64,000 bases of DNA from Halobaculum rubrum (GTDB lineage: Archaea > Halobacteriota > Halobacteria > Halobacteriales > Haloferacaceae): NCBI RefSeq assembly GCF_019880225.1, contig NZ_CP082284.1, positions 868,001 to 932,000 of the forward strand. The letters are read 5' to 3'. Within the stretch, counting starts at the first letter, position 1, and each line of letters begins with the position of its first letter. Made by a program: the position numbers and the translations under genes. The notes under the pieces are model-generated. The model was given only the letters and a program-made list of their open reading frames with translations. It ran no database searches and was not told the DNA's origin. Shown piece after piece: positions 9,084-17,192 of the stretch.

Positions 9084-10094
9084 ATGTCCGACAACAGACG
9101 CTTCCACCTCGCGAAGCGACCGGAGGGCGTACCGAGCACAGACACGTTCGACCTCCGCGAGGTCGACCGCCCCGACCCGGGTCCGGGCGAGGCGCTCGTG
9201 CGCGTGCTGTACCTCTCGGTCGACCCGTACATGCGCGACCGGATGCGCGCCGGCGAGTCGTACGCCGACCCGTGGGAGGTGGGTGACCCGCTTCGCGGCG
9301 GCGCCGTCTGCGAGGTCGTCGAGTCCAACGGCGCCGGGTTCGAGCCGGGCGACACGGTCGTCGGCAACCTCCCGTGGGCCGAGTACGCGACCGCCAGCGG
9401 GTCGGATCTCACGCCGGTCGACACCGGTGGCCTCCCCGTCTCGACGGCGCTGGGCGTGCTGGGAATGCCCGGCCGCACCGCCTACTTCGGCACCCGCGAG
9501 GTCGCCGAGCCGAAGGCCGACGACTGGATGGTCGTCTCCGGCGCCGCCGGCGCGGTCGGCTCCGTCGTCGGCCAACTCGGCGAACTGCAGGGCGCGAACG
9601 TGGTCGGGATCGCCGGCTCCGACGAGAAGTGCGAGTGGCTCACCGACGACCTGGGCTTCACCGCCGCGATGAACTACAAGGAGGAGGACGTCGGCGCTCG
9701 CCTCGACGAGGTCGCCGACGGCGTCGACGTGTACTACGACAACGTCGGCGGCCCCGTCACCGACGCGGTGTGGGGCCGGCTGAACGTCGACGCCCGCGTC
9801 GCGGTCTGCGGACAGATCGCCCTGTACAACGACGAGGAACTCCCCACCGGCCCGCGGAAGCTCGGCAAGCTCGTCGAGGCGCGCGCCCGCGTCGAGGGCC
9901 TGCTCGTGCGCGACTTCGCCCCGCGGTTCCGCGAGGCGACCGAGCACCTCGCCGGGCTGGTCGCCGCGGGCGACCTGCAGTACCGCGAGACGGTCACGGA
10001 GGGCATCGAGAACGCCCCCGACGCGTTCCTCGGGCTGTTCGAGGGCGAGAACGTCGGCAAGCAGGTGGTGAAGGTCGCCGAGACGGGCGAGTAG
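9084..10094 (+). CDS. NADP-dependent oxidoreductase, MDR family (prostaglandin reductase/CurA-like)
   Basis: A 336-residue zinc-independent medium-chain reductase. The N-terminal GroES-like domain has SVDPYMRDRMR, typical of the leukotriene B4 12-hydroxydehydrogenase/2-alkenal reductase group, and the Rossmann domain has SGAAGAVGSVVGQ (about residues 152-164). A YYDNVGG motif follows at about 217-223. These enzymes reduce activated carbon-carbon double bonds with NADPH. No zinc-ligand cysteines are present, as expected. The start at 9084 (MSDNRRFHLAKRPEG) matches the family. It converges with the F420-NADP reductase gene; the 49 bp between the stops leave room only for terminators. Substrate unknown. 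Confidence 0.93.
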   Translation: MSDNRRFHLAKRPEGVPSTDTFDLREVDRPDPGPGEALVRVLYLSVDPYMRDRMRAGESYADPWEVGDPLRGGAVCEVVESNGAGFEPGDTVVGNLPWAEYATASGSDLTPVDTGGLPVSTALGVLGMPGRTAYFGTREVAEPKADDWMVVSGAAGAVGSVVGQLGELQGANVVGIAGSDEKCEWLTDDLGFTAAMNYKEEDVGARLDEVADGVDVYYDNVGGPVTDAVWGRLNVDARVAVCGQIALYNDEELPTGPRKLGKLVEARARVEGLLVRDFAPRFREATEHLAGLVAAGDLQYRETVTEGIENAPDAFLGLFEGENVGKQVVKVAETGE

Positions 10095-10143
10095 CGCGGG
10101 AGCGTCCGATCCGCGGCGACAGCCGACTCGACCCGCGCGGTGG

Positions 10144-10812
10144 TCAGTCGAACCGGACGCCCAGGTCGTGCAGGTCCTCGTTGTTCGTCGCGACGTTGAT
10201 CAGCAGCGGCGTCAGCGACTCCACCTCCGCGGCGTTCGAGAGCCCGCCCGCCGACAGCGCGCGCAGTCCCTCGATCTCCTCGGCCAACCGCGAGACGGTG
10301 TCGGCGGCCGCGTCGTCGTCGGCGAGGACGAGCGTGTCGATGCCCAGGTTCTGCGAGAGATCCGAGAGCCGCCCGGCCGCGAGGTTGTGGAACGCGCCGA
10401 CGACCGGCACCTCGTCGGGGACGGCGTCGCGCACGAGCGCGGTCACGCTGCCCGCGCCCGGCGGGTGATAGTGGAAGCCGTCGTCCTCCCGTTTCATTCC
10501 CGCCGCGGGCGTGACGACGACGTCGTCGGCGTCGAGGTTGCCGGCGACCGCCTCGACCGTGTCGGCGACGTGGTACGGCGGCACCGCGAGCACGACCACG
10601 TCGGCGCGGTCGGCCGCCATCGCGTTGTCGAAGCCCTTGACAGTCGCGTCGCCGCCGGCCTCTGCGACCGTCGCGGCGTAGTCGTCGGCCGCGGCGCGGG
10701 CCTTCTCGGGGTCGCGGGAGCCGACGAGCAGTTCGTGATCCGTGTCGCGGCCCCAGCGCACGGCGAGCCCCTCGCCGATGTCGCCGGTGCCGCCGAGCAG
10801 CGCGATTCGCAT
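10144..10812 (-). CDS. npdG: F420H2:NADP+ oxidoreductase
   Basis: A 222-residue protein with an N-terminal Rossmann loop ALLGGTGDIGEG (4-15), followed by VGSRDPEKARAAA, where Ser/Arg select NADP over NAD. The C-terminal region (GAFHNLAAGRLSD; LTPLLINVATNNE) matches the F420-binding half of archaeal F420-dependent NADP reductase (NpdG/Fno). It passes hydride between F420 and NADP in the cytosol. Length equals the family norm. It lies opposite the MDR reductase and divergent from the 159-residue hypothetical protein at 10958. No operon partner is visible. Confidence 0.94.
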   Translation of the reverse strand: MRIALLGGTGDIGEGLAVRWGRDTDHELLVGSRDPEKARAAADDYAATVAEAGGDATVKGFDNAMAADRADVVVLAVPPYHVADTVEAVAGNLDADDVVVTPAAGMKREDDGFHYHPPGAGSVTALVRDAVPDEVPVVGAFHNLAAGRLSDLSQNLGIDTLVLADDDAAADTVSRLAEEIEGLRALSAGGLSNAAEVESLTPLLINVATNNEDLHDLGVRFD

Positions 10813-10957
10813 GGGCGGACGTGAGTGCGGGCCCGCGGTAAGCGTTGCGTGACCGGACAGGGCTGACGGTATCCCGCGGATCCCCTCCCGGCCGCCGTGT
10901 ACGCCTCGGGATCCGCGGCGCCGCCGGCTTCATACGATCCGACTCGAATCCGAACGC

Positions 10958-11437
10958 ATGGCCGTCCCCGACGCCGTCGACGTCCTCCTCCGTCCGACTC
11001 CCGACGAGCGCGCTCGCCCGGGGCGCGCGTTCCTCGGCGACGACGAACTCCTGCTGGCGACGACGCGTCACGGCCGCCTCACCCGGCTGCTCGCCGGGGC
11101 GGGGAACGGCCTCCTCGGCGACCTCCCGGAGTCGCTGGGGTGGTATGACCCGCACGCGGTCTCGCGAACCGAGGCGGTCCACGACCCCGAGACGCTGCGG
11201 ATCCGCTACGGCGACCTCACGGGGCTCGCGCCGATCGCGCGACCGACCGGCTTCTCGCTGTACCTCCGCGTCGACGGCCGGAGCGAGGAGGTTCGGCTGG
11301 CGTTCCGCTCCGACGACGAGCGCGCGGAGGCCGTGTCGCTCGCGCGGGCGCTCCGCGATCGGGCGCGCGCCGCCGGGGGCGACCCCTCGGTGTTCGACCC
11401 CGGGGGACGGACGCGCCTGCTGCCGCTCGACGAGTGA
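10958..11437 (+). CDS. Haloarchaeal hypothetical protein
   Basis: A 159-residue soluble protein beginning MAVPDAVDVLLRPTPDE and ending TRLLPLDE. It has alternating hydrophobic and charged stretches (FSLYLRVDGRSEEVRLAFRSDDERAEAVSLARAL) that read as beta strands followed by a helix, reminiscent of a PH-like or ferredoxin-like fold, but I recognise no family. No membrane segments, signal peptide or metal motif. It starts 145 bp from the divergent npdG and ends 25 bp before the convergent repeat-containing membrane protein. Codon use matches its neighbours, so it appears to be a resident gene. Function unknown. Confidence 0.75.
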   Translation: MAVPDAVDVLLRPTPDERARPGRAFLGDDELLLATTRHGRLTRLLAGAGNGLLGDLPESLGWYDPHAVSRTEAVHDPETLRIRYGDLTGLAPIARPTGFSLYLRVDGRSEEVRLAFRSDDERAEAVSLARALRDRARAAGGDPSVFDPGGRTRLLPLDE

Positions 11438-11462
11438 GCACGCAAGTCACGACTGTGGCGGA

Positions 11463-11804
11463 TCACCTCCCGACCGCACCGCCGCGCTTGTACACGAACC
11501 AGTACGCCAGCACCGGCGACACCACCAGCATCGGCCCGACCGTAAGCGCCAGCGTCAGGCGGTCCGGCGGGACGAACTGCGTCGCGAGCGCCAGCGCCAA
11601 CAGGTCGAGCATCGCCACGAAGGTGAGGAATCGAACGAGTCGCGCGATCCGGGTCCGTCGGTCGTCGCCCCGCCCGTTACCGTCCTGTCCGTCGTCGCCC
11701 CGCCCGTTACCGTCCTGTCCGTCGTCGCCCCGCCCGTTACCGTCCTGTCCGTCGTCGCCCCGCCCGTTACCGTCCTGTCCGTCGTCGCTGCCTCGCTCGC
11801 TCAC
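11463..11804 (-). CDS. Small two-helix membrane protein with Asp/Gly-rich tandem repeats
   Basis: A 113-residue protein. Residues about 7-46 are four exact copies of the decapeptide DDGQDGNGRG, a hydrophilic and presumably disordered N-terminal region. Then come a basic patch (RRTRIARLVR) and two hydrophobic helices (FVAMLDLLALALATQF and LALTVGPMLVVSPVLAYWFVY), and a short basic tail. The repeats correspond to an exact 30-bp DNA repeat, so their number probably varies between strains. The gene's start is only 7 bp from the stop of the upstream HAD phosphatase gene on the same strand, so the two are likely cotranscribed. Function unknown. Confidence 0.72.
   Translation of the reverse strand: MSERGSDDGQDGNGRGDDGQDGNGRGDDGQDGNGRGDDGQDGNGRGDDRRTRIARLVRFLTFVAMLDLLALALATQFVPPDRLTLALTVGPMLVVSPVLAYWFVYKRGGAVGR
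11661..11788. repeat. Four tandem exact 30-bp repeats inside a coding region
   Basis: Units 11661-11690, 11691-11720, 11721-11750 and 11751-11780 are identical, and a partial fifth copy (8 bases) follows. The period is a multiple of three, so copy-number change adds or removes ten residues without frameshift. It encodes the Asp/Gly/Asn repeats of the membrane protein at 11463-11804. There are no spacers, so it is not a CRISPR array. Confidence 0.97.
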
Positions 11805-11811
11805 GGGGCGG

Positions 11812-12678
11812 TCACTCCAGCAGGTCCGGCAGGTCGTTCACGCTCTCGACGACGGCGCCGGCGCCGGCGTCGGCGTACCTCGCTCGACCGTCGTCGCCGG
11901 TGAGTCCGCCCGTGAGGACGCCGATCCCGTAGTAGGCGGTCGAGTCGTCCGCGGCGTCGGCGTTGACCGCGGTGCGCACGTCGTCGAGGGTGTCGCCGAC
12001 GAACGCGACGGTGTCGGCGTCGGTTCGCTCGGCTAACGTCACGAGCGCCCGGGGATGAGGCTTGCCCTCCTCCCAGTCGTCCATCGTGAACCGGCGGTCC
12101 GCGGCCACGTCGAGGCCGACGCGGTCGAGGGCGATGTCCGCCTCCGCGGCGGGGCGGCCCGTGAGGACGCACACCGGGTAGCGGTCGGCGAGCGCCTCGA
12201 CGGTCGCTTCCGTCAGGATCACCGGCTCGTCGTGGATGAACCCCGGCGCCTCGAACGGCGGCTCCCCGCCCTCGATGTCGCGGTACAGTTCGGCCCCGAG
12301 GTACAGCGCCTGGAACGTCTCGCGCAGCGCGTCGGGGTCCCACTGGGCTTCGATCTCGTCGGCCGCGTCGTCGCCGAGAGCGTCGCGGATCGTCGCGCGG
12401 GCGCCCGCGAGGCCGGTTCCGTTGGCGGCGATCGCGGCGGTGAACCCCGCGACGTCGGCGTCGAGTCCGCGCTCGCGGGCGAGCACGTACAGCGCGACGG
12501 CGTCGCTCAGCTCCCAGTCGTTGTTGAAGCCGCCGGCGTCCTTGAACGGCTGGAGGTCCTCCCGGGGAAGGGTGTCGCCGTACAGCCGCTCGACGCTCTC
12601 GACGACCGCCCGACGGTACGAATCCGCCACGTCGACGAGCACGCCGTCCACGTCCAACACGACCGTGTCGACTCGCAT
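11812..12678 (-). CDS. HAD-superfamily phosphatase (haloarchaeal TIGR01548-type)
   Basis: A 288-residue HAD hydrolase. Motif I is [11 protein letters not shown] at residues 6-16 with both aspartates, motif II is the CVLTGRP region near residue 170, and motif III/IV is [12 protein letters not shown] near 238. The long helical cap (about 20-160) with [16 protein letters not shown] is characteristic of the archaeal TIGR01548 group. It should hydrolyse a small phosphorylated metabolite, using Mg2+, in the cytosol; the substrate is not known. The gene starts with ATG at 12678 and is followed 7 bp later by the repeat-containing membrane protein. UPF0146 lies upstream on the same strand with a gap of about 105 bp. 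Confidence 0.92.
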   Translation of the reverse strand: MRVDTVVLDVDGVLVDVADSYRRAVVESVERLYGDTLPREDLQPFKDAGGFNNDWELSDAVALYVLARERGLDADVAGFTAAIAANGTGLAGARATIRDALGDDAADEIEAQWDPDALRETFQALYLGAELYRDIEGGEPPFEAPGFIHDEPVILTEATVEALADRYPVCVLTGRPAAEADIALDRVGLDVAADRRFTMDDWEEGKPHPRALVTLAERTDADTVAFVGDTLDDVRTAVNADAADDSTAYYGIGVLTGGLTGDDGRARYADAGAGAVVESVNDLPDLLE

Positions 12679-12783
12679 ACGAACGGGAGGGGGTGGGCGG
12701 CGTATGGGCGTTGCGACTCCGTGTGATGGGCTGCTCCGCCACGACGGCGGTCACCTCACTCGACGAGCACGGCGACAGGCGCC

Positions 12784-13209
12784 TCACTCGACGAGCACGT
12801 CGTCGGGGTCGCGAGCGACGTACAGCGTGTCGCCGCCGGGCAGCGCCAGCGGCGTCGCGTCGACCGCCGGCGGGTCGCCGCCGAGCGTCGTGAAACAGCA
12901 GGCGGCGTCGACCGCGTCGGCGACGCCGACGAGTGGGCGGTGCAGTTCCGGCGGGGAGTTGAGCGCGTACACGCAGTCGACGCGGTAGTGGGCACCCGGC
13001 TCTCGACAGTCCGCGGCGGCGACGATATCGTCGCGGACGAACGCGACTCCCTCGGGGGGATCCCGCTCGACCACGTCCGTCGCGGCCACCGCGCGGCCGT
13101 CGCTCGCGAGGCCCGCGGCCACCGCGTGGCGGGTGCCGACTCCGACCTCGCAGAGTCGGTCGAACCGACCGAGTTTCCGGCGGACTGCGGCGCGACGATC
13201 GTCTGACAC
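12784..13209 (-). CDS. UPF0146 family protein
   Basis: A 141-residue Rossmann-like protein (LCEVGVGTRHAVAAGLASDGRAVAATDVV, then VDCVYALNSPPELHRPL) matching the archaeal UPF0146 family. The fold resembles a small SAM-dependent methyltransferase, but no activity is established. I use the GTG at 13209 (VSDDRRAAVRRKLGRF) because it leaves 40 bp before the divergent archaemetzincin start. An ATG at 13236 would make the protein nine residues longer and leave only 13 bp between the two start codons. The choice is not certain. The gap holds AT-rich TTATG/CATAA elements that could serve both promoters. Confidence 0.85.
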   Translation of the reverse strand: MSDDRRAAVRRKLGRFDRLCEVGVGTRHAVAAGLASDGRAVAATDVVERDPPEGVAFVRDDIVAAADCREPGAHYRVDCVYALNSPPELHRPLVGVADAVDAACCFTTLGGDPPAVDATPLALPGGDTLYVARDPDDVLVE

Positions 13210-13249
13210 GGTCGGGTAACTTATGTTCGCACCCATCATAAGCACGTTC

Positions 13250-13771
13250 ATGCTTGTCGACATCGTGCCCATCGGGGACGTCTCCGCGCAGGTGAAGCGG
13301 GAGGCGTCGGCGGGTCTCCGCTCGGTGTACGACTGCGACGTGACGGTTCACGACGAGCAGTCGATCCCGGAGGGCGCGTACGACCGCAGCCGCAACCAGT
13401 ACCGCGCCGAGCAGTTCATCGAGCTCGTCTCGCGGACCGGCGGCGGCGAGAAGAACATCGGGATCACCCCGCAGGACCTGTACTACCGTCGACGGAACTA
13501 CGTCTTCGGGCTCGCGTACCTCAACGGCAACGGCTCGGTCGTCTCCACGTACCGTCTCCAGACCTCCTCGGACGGCGGCGTCACCTCCAAGCCTTCCAGC
13601 GAGGTGTTCTCCGATCGCGTCCGCAAGGAGATCGTCCACGAGATCGGCCACACCCTCGGCTTGGAGCACTGCGACAACAGCAAGTGCGTGATGTCCTTCT
13701 CCCCGACGGTGCGCGAGGTCGACGTGAAAGAGGAACACCTCTGTGGCACCTGCGCCCGCGAACACCTGTAG
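13250..13771 (+). CDS. amzA: Archaemetzincin, zinc metalloprotease
   Basis: A 173-residue archaemetzincin. The defining extended zinc motif is complete: HEIGHTLGLEHC at residues 130-141 (three His ligands and the catalytic Glu), then CVM (Cys146, Met148 for the Met-turn), and a CGTC pair at 165/168 that with Cys141 and Cys146 makes the second zinc site. The family consists of soluble peptidases with unusual inhibitor resistance; the natural substrate in archaea is unknown. I chose the ATG at 13250 (MLVDIVPIGDVSA) as in family members; an upstream Met (13223) would overlap the divergent UPF0146 promoter. No other proteolysis gene is adjacent. Confidence 0.96.
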   Translation: MLVDIVPIGDVSAQVKREASAGLRSVYDCDVTVHDEQSIPEGAYDRSRNQYRAEQFIELVSRTGGGEKNIGITPQDLYYRRRNYVFGLAYLNGNGSVVSTYRLQTSSDGGVTSKPSSEVFSDRVRKEIVHEIGHTLGLEHCDNSKCVMSFSPTVREVDVKEEHLCGTCAREHL

Positions 13772-13888
13772 CCCTCCGCACCGACCGTTTCGCGCGTTCG
13801 GGTCCCGTCGGTTCGTTCGATCTCTCGTTCCAACGTTCCCGCTCCGGCGGACAGCTATATTGCCGCGGGGCGACGACATCGAGTCGTC

Positions 13889-14341
13889 ATGTCCGAGAAA
13901 GTCATCGACCTGCTGCGCGAGGCGTACGGCGACGAGATGGAGACGGTAATGAACTACCAGACGAACGCGATCGTCCTCGACGGCGTGCGCGCCGAAGAGA
14001 TCAAAGAGAGCCTCCAGACGGACATCCAGGAGGAGCTGACCCACGCCGAACAGCTCGGGAACCGACTGAAGCAGCTCGACGCGCGGCCGCCGGGATCGGC
14101 GGAGTTCACCGCGAGCCAGGACTCGCTGCAGCCGCCGGAGGACTCGACGGACGTGCTGTCGGTTATCGAGGGCGTCATCGACGCCGAGGAGGGCGCCATC
14201 GCGTTGTACCGCGACCTCATCAAGGCGGCGGAGGCGGCGGACGACCCCGTCACCGAGGATCTCGCCGTGACGATCCTCTCCGACGAGGAGGCCCACCGCT
14301 CGGAGTTCAACGGGTACCGCAAGGAGTACAGGCGGGACTAG
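13889..14341 (+). CDS. Ferritin-like di-iron protein
   Basis: A 150-residue all-helical protein. EMETVMNYQTNAI (from about 15) and EELTHAEQLGNRL (near 49) give Glu and ExxH ligands. A second half has DAEEGAIALYRDLI and SDEEAHRSEFNGY, again Glu and ExxH. This is a ferritin/bacterioferritin-type four-helix bundle with a di-iron site. Haloarchaeal members of this type are annotated as ferritin-like or DPS-like and may store iron or detoxify peroxide. The gene stands alone with 117 bp upstream containing a TATA-like AGCTATATTG near 13852. It converges with the RLI gene. Confidence 0.88.
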   Translation: MSEKVIDLLREAYGDEMETVMNYQTNAIVLDGVRAEEIKESLQTDIQEELTHAEQLGNRLKQLDARPPGSAEFTASQDSLQPPEDSTDVLSVIEGVIDAEEGAIALYRDLIKAAEAADDPVTEDLAVTILSDEEAHRSEFNGYRKEYRRD

Positions 14342-14413
14342 GTCGGGTCGTCGCGGCGGAGTTCGTTCCGGAAGCGTGACCGGCGACGAATCGAGCGAGA
14401 GAACCGAACCGGC

Positions 14414-16243
14414 CTACCGGGAGTAGTAGTACTCCCCGTCGCTTTTCTGCTGGCGGTCGAGCTGCGAATCGGGCTTGTTGATCCGCGGGCGCCCCGTCCG
14501 CTCGTCGCGGCGGAACGTGATGTCCAGGTCGCCGAGGAAGTCGTTCATTCCCGAGCGCATCCCCTGGGGCCGGGTCGCGTGTCCGTGCACGGCGGGCTCG
14601 CCGTCGAACACCATCAGCCGGTCGGCCAGCAGGTCGATCATGTAGATGTCGTGGTCGATGACCATCACCGTCGCGTCGTGGTTCTCGGCGTACCGGCGGA
14701 TCGCGGTCGTCGCCTGCACGCGCTGTTCCACGTCGAGGTGCGCCGACGGCTCGTCCAGCAGGTACAGGTCGGCGTCCTCGGAGAGACACGCCGCGATGGC
14801 GACGCGCTGGCGCTCCCCGCCCGAGAGGTCGGTGAGGTTCTGCTCCATGATCGGGTTGAGCTGGAGCGGGCGGGCGATCTCGGTGTCCCAGTAGGAGGAG
14901 CCGAAGTCGTCGGCGATCGACGAGAGGAACGCGTCCACGCGGATCGGCTGGTCGATCTCGATGTACTGCGGCTTGTACGCGATGTCGAGCCGGACGTCGA
15001 GTTCGCCCTCGTCGGGCTCCAGCTTCCCGGCGAACAGCTTCGCCATCGTCGACTTCCCGATCCCGTTGGGGCCGACGATGCCCAGCACCTCGGACTCGTG
15101 GACGGCGCCGCCGTCGACCGAAAGCGAGAACTCCCCGTCGGCGTAGGACTTCTCGAGGTCGGGGTACTCGAACAGCACCTGCGAGCGCGTGATCTCGCGG
15201 GGCGCGTGCTCGTCGAAGGTGATCGAGTCCGGCCGGATCCGCATGTTCTCGTTGTCGAGATACCCCTTCAGGTACTCGTTGATGCCGTTTCGGGTGGACT
15301 TCGGGTCCGTGACGACGCCGTACGCGCCCGGCTCGCCGTAGGTGACGTGCAGCGTGTCCGCCAGCAGGTCGAGGATGGCGAGGTCGTGCTCGACGACCAT
15401 CATCGAGCGCTCGCCGTCGTCGGCGAGCTCGCGGATGAGCCGCGCGGCGGTCATCCGCTGGCCGATGTCCAGATACGGCGTGATCTCGTCGAGGAAGTAG
15501 AAGTCCGCGTCGCGCGCGAGCGTCGCCGCCAGCGCGACGCGCTGGAGCTCGCCGCCGGAGATGGAGTCGATGTCCTGGTCCATCACCGGACCGATCGAGA
15601 GCCGCTCCACGAGGGAATCGAGCACGCCGCGCTCGTCGGTCCGTTCGAGCAGCTCGCGGGTGTTGCCGTCGAACTGCTTGGGGATCTGGTCGACGTACTG
15701 CGGCTTGCGGGCGACCTCGACTTCGCCCTCGATGACGCGCTCGATGTAGTTCTGGAGCTCGGTTCCCTTGAAGCGCTCCAGGACCGCGTCCCAGGTCGCC
15801 TCGTCGGCGTGATCGCCGAGGTTCGGGATCAGCTCCCCCGAGAGCATCTTCACCGCGGTCGACTTCCCGATCCCGTTGGGACCGAGGATGCCCGTCACCG
15901 TCCCAGGTTCGGGCACGGGAAGGCCGTACAGTCCGAACGCGTTGTCGCCGTAGCGGTGAACCGGATCGTTCTCCAGTTCCGACGGGAGGTTGATGATCTC
16001 GATGGCGTCGAACGGGCACTTCTCGACGCAGATCCCGCACGTCTCGCCCAGACAGATCTCCTCGGATATCCACACCTGGTCGGGGCCGCCGTCGTACGGT
16101 TCGTCCTCCGCGTAGTGGTCGCCGCGCTCGACGATGCAGTCCTTCCCGGTGCGGTTGGGCGGACAGAAGTTCGCGCACTCGTAGTTACACCGATCGGGCT
16201 GACACCGGTCGAGGTCGACGACCGCGATGCTGTCGTCGGCCAT
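14414..16243 (-). CDS. rli: RLI/ABCE1 ribosome-recycling ATPase
   Basis: A 609-residue soluble twin-ABC ATPase. The N-terminal iron-sulfur region has two Cys clusters (CQPDRCNYECANFC and CLGETCGICVEKCPF). Two nucleotide-binding domains follow, each with Walker A (GPNGIGKST), signature (ISGGELQRVA and LSGGERQRVA) and Walker B. ABCE1 splits post-termination ribosomes into subunits and is essential in archaea and eukaryotes. The full length and both domains are intact. The ATG at 16243 directly abuts the stop codon of the upstream EMC6-like gene, so the two are translated from one mRNA. Confidence 0.98.
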   Translation of the reverse strand: MADDSIAVVDLDRCQPDRCNYECANFCPPNRTGKDCIVERGDHYAEDEPYDGGPDQVWISEEICLGETCGICVEKCPFDAIEIINLPSELENDPVHRYGDNAFGLYGLPVPEPGTVTGILGPNGIGKSTAVKMLSGELIPNLGDHADEATWDAVLERFKGTELQNYIERVIEGEVEVARKPQYVDQIPKQFDGNTRELLERTDERGVLDSLVERLSIGPVMDQDIDSISGGELQRVALAATLARDADFYFLDEITPYLDIGQRMTAARLIRELADDGERSMMVVEHDLAILDLLADTLHVTYGEPGAYGVVTDPKSTRNGINEYLKGYLDNENMRIRPDSITFDEHAPREITRSQVLFEYPDLEKSYADGEFSLSVDGGAVHESEVLGIVGPNGIGKSTMAKLFAGKLEPDEGELDVRLDIAYKPQYIEIDQPIRVDAFLSSIADDFGSSYWDTEIARPLQLNPIMEQNLTDLSGGERQRVAIAACLSEDADLYLLDEPSAHLDVEQRVQATTAIRRYAENHDATVMVIDHDIYMIDLLADRLMVFDGEPAVHGHATRPQGMRSGMNDFLGDLDITFRRDERTGRPRINKPDSQLDRQQKSDGEYYYSR

Positions 16244-16561
16244 CTATCGGAGGTTCGCCGAGAGGATGACGCCGTAGGAGATGAACCACAGCGTGAAGGT
16301 CATGAACGCCACGTACAGGTTGTCCTTGATACCGAAGTCCTCGATTTCAACCCCGAGGAGCTTCAACAGTGGGATCTGAACGAAGACCGCGACCGCGACC
16401 ACCAGAAGGGCGAGCCGGTTCGTCGCGGCGTCGACGCCGACCCCGAGAAACGGAAGGGAGGCGGAGACGAGCGCCGCGGCGATGCCCGCCAGACACGCGA
16501 CGGTGGTGACGGTCACCCCGCGCAGGTGGTCGGAGAGCCCCGAAGCTGTTTCCGTAGCCAT
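16244..16561 (-). CDS. EMC6-like membrane protein
   Basis: A 105-residue protein with three hydrophobic helices (TTVACLAGIAAALVSASLPF; LALLVVAVAVFVQIPLLKL; NLYVAFMTFTLWFISYGVI). The third helix pattern with an upstream D-NLYVAFMTF matches archaeal EMC6-like proteins, homologs of a eukaryotic ER membrane insertase subunit; the archaeal role is inferred, not shown. Its stop codon touches the RLI start without a gap, a tight operon. The promoter must lie between 16562 and 16676, shared with the divergent HTH gene. The start at 16561 (MATETASG) removes a non-hydrophobic upstream extension. Confidence 0.85.
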   Translation of the reverse strand: MATETASGLSDHLRGVTVTTVACLAGIAAALVSASLPFLGVGVDAATNRLALLVVAVAVFVQIPLLKLLGVEIEDFGIKDNLYVAFMTFTLWFISYGVILSANLR

Positions 16562-16617
16562 GGGCGTAGGTCCGCCAGCCGGCGACAAAAGGGGTTCGCT
16601 TGGCCGATGCCCGAACA

Positions 16618-16658
16618 CGGACACCGAATAATGTTCGGTGTACCTTTATCAGTGTCCG
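16618..16658. promoter_or_regulatory. Nested inverted repeats in the divergent EMC6-RLI / wHTH promoter
   Basis: ACACCGAA (16621-16628) and TTCGGTGT (16634-16641) form a perfect 8-bp inverted repeat with a 5-base spacer. A second pair, CGGACAC (16618-16624) and GTGTCCG (16652-16658), brackets it. A TATA-like CCTTTATC lies at 16643-16650, between the arms and about 27 bases upstream of the wHTH start codon. Dyads overlapping a TATA box are a common archaeal repressor arrangement, and autoregulation by the adjacent wHTH is a reasonable inference. Confidence 0.6.
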
Positions 16659-16676
16659 GTGTTTCGATTCGTAACG

Positions 16677-16955
16677 ATGGCCGGAACCGACGAGGAGTCA
16701 CTCGACGATCTCCCTCCCAGCGCGAAGCTCGTGTTCAAAGTACTGGAGTACAACGGACCGTTGACGCAGAAAGGCATCGTCGAGGAGTCGATGCTGTCCG
16801 CCCGGACCGTCCGGTACGCGCTCGAACGACTCGAAAACATCGGTATCGTCGACGAGGACGTCTACTTCGCCGACGCCCGACAGAACCTCTATCAGATCGA
16901 CGCACCCCAGAAGGCGGAAGCCGACGGCGGCCAGGAAGCGACCTGCGCCGAGTGA
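16677..16955 (+). CDS. MarR/TrmB-type winged-helix DNA-binding protein
   Basis: A 92-residue protein, essentially one winged helix: AKLVFKVLEYNGPLTQKGIVEESMLSARTVRYALERLENIGIV followed by a wing ending in NLYQI. This is the MarR/ArsR/TrmB-like fold seen in many small haloarchaeal regulators. The C-terminal tail (EADGGQEATCAE) has a single Cys. I chose the ATG at 16677 since it lies just downstream of the TATA-like element and the dyads. It is divergent from the EMC6-RLI operon and may control it, itself, or both. Ligand unknown. Confidence 0.85.
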   Translation: MAGTDEESLDDLPPSAKLVFKVLEYNGPLTQKGIVEESMLSARTVRYALERLENIGIVDEDVYFADARQNLYQIDAPQKAEADGGQEATCAE

Positions 16956-17192
16956 GCCGGTAGCCCCGCGACCGACGCGCGTCCACACGATTTCGGTGTT
17001 CTCGACCGGGTTGCGAGGGGGGAGCCACAGCCACGAGGATTCAAGTCGGAAGCCGGGACCACGCCGTTCCGTGCGGTGACGCCGACCGCGCGCCGTCCCG
17101 CGAAACCCCGGGACTCGACGGCGTGCGATCCCGACGGGTCCCGGTGTCAGCCCCACGGAACCCTACCCGACGCACGAGCGACCGCGTCGGCG

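Noticed and set aside
7110-9947. A 945-codon open frame on the minus strand across nuoCD and the MDR reductase
   Set aside because: It is Arg/Val/Asp-rich low-complexity sequence, typical of an antisense shadow in high-G+C DNA, and overlaps two clear genes completely.
11661-11788. Possible CRISPR array
   Set aside because: Repeats are directly abutting without spacers, in frame inside a gene, with no cas genes near.
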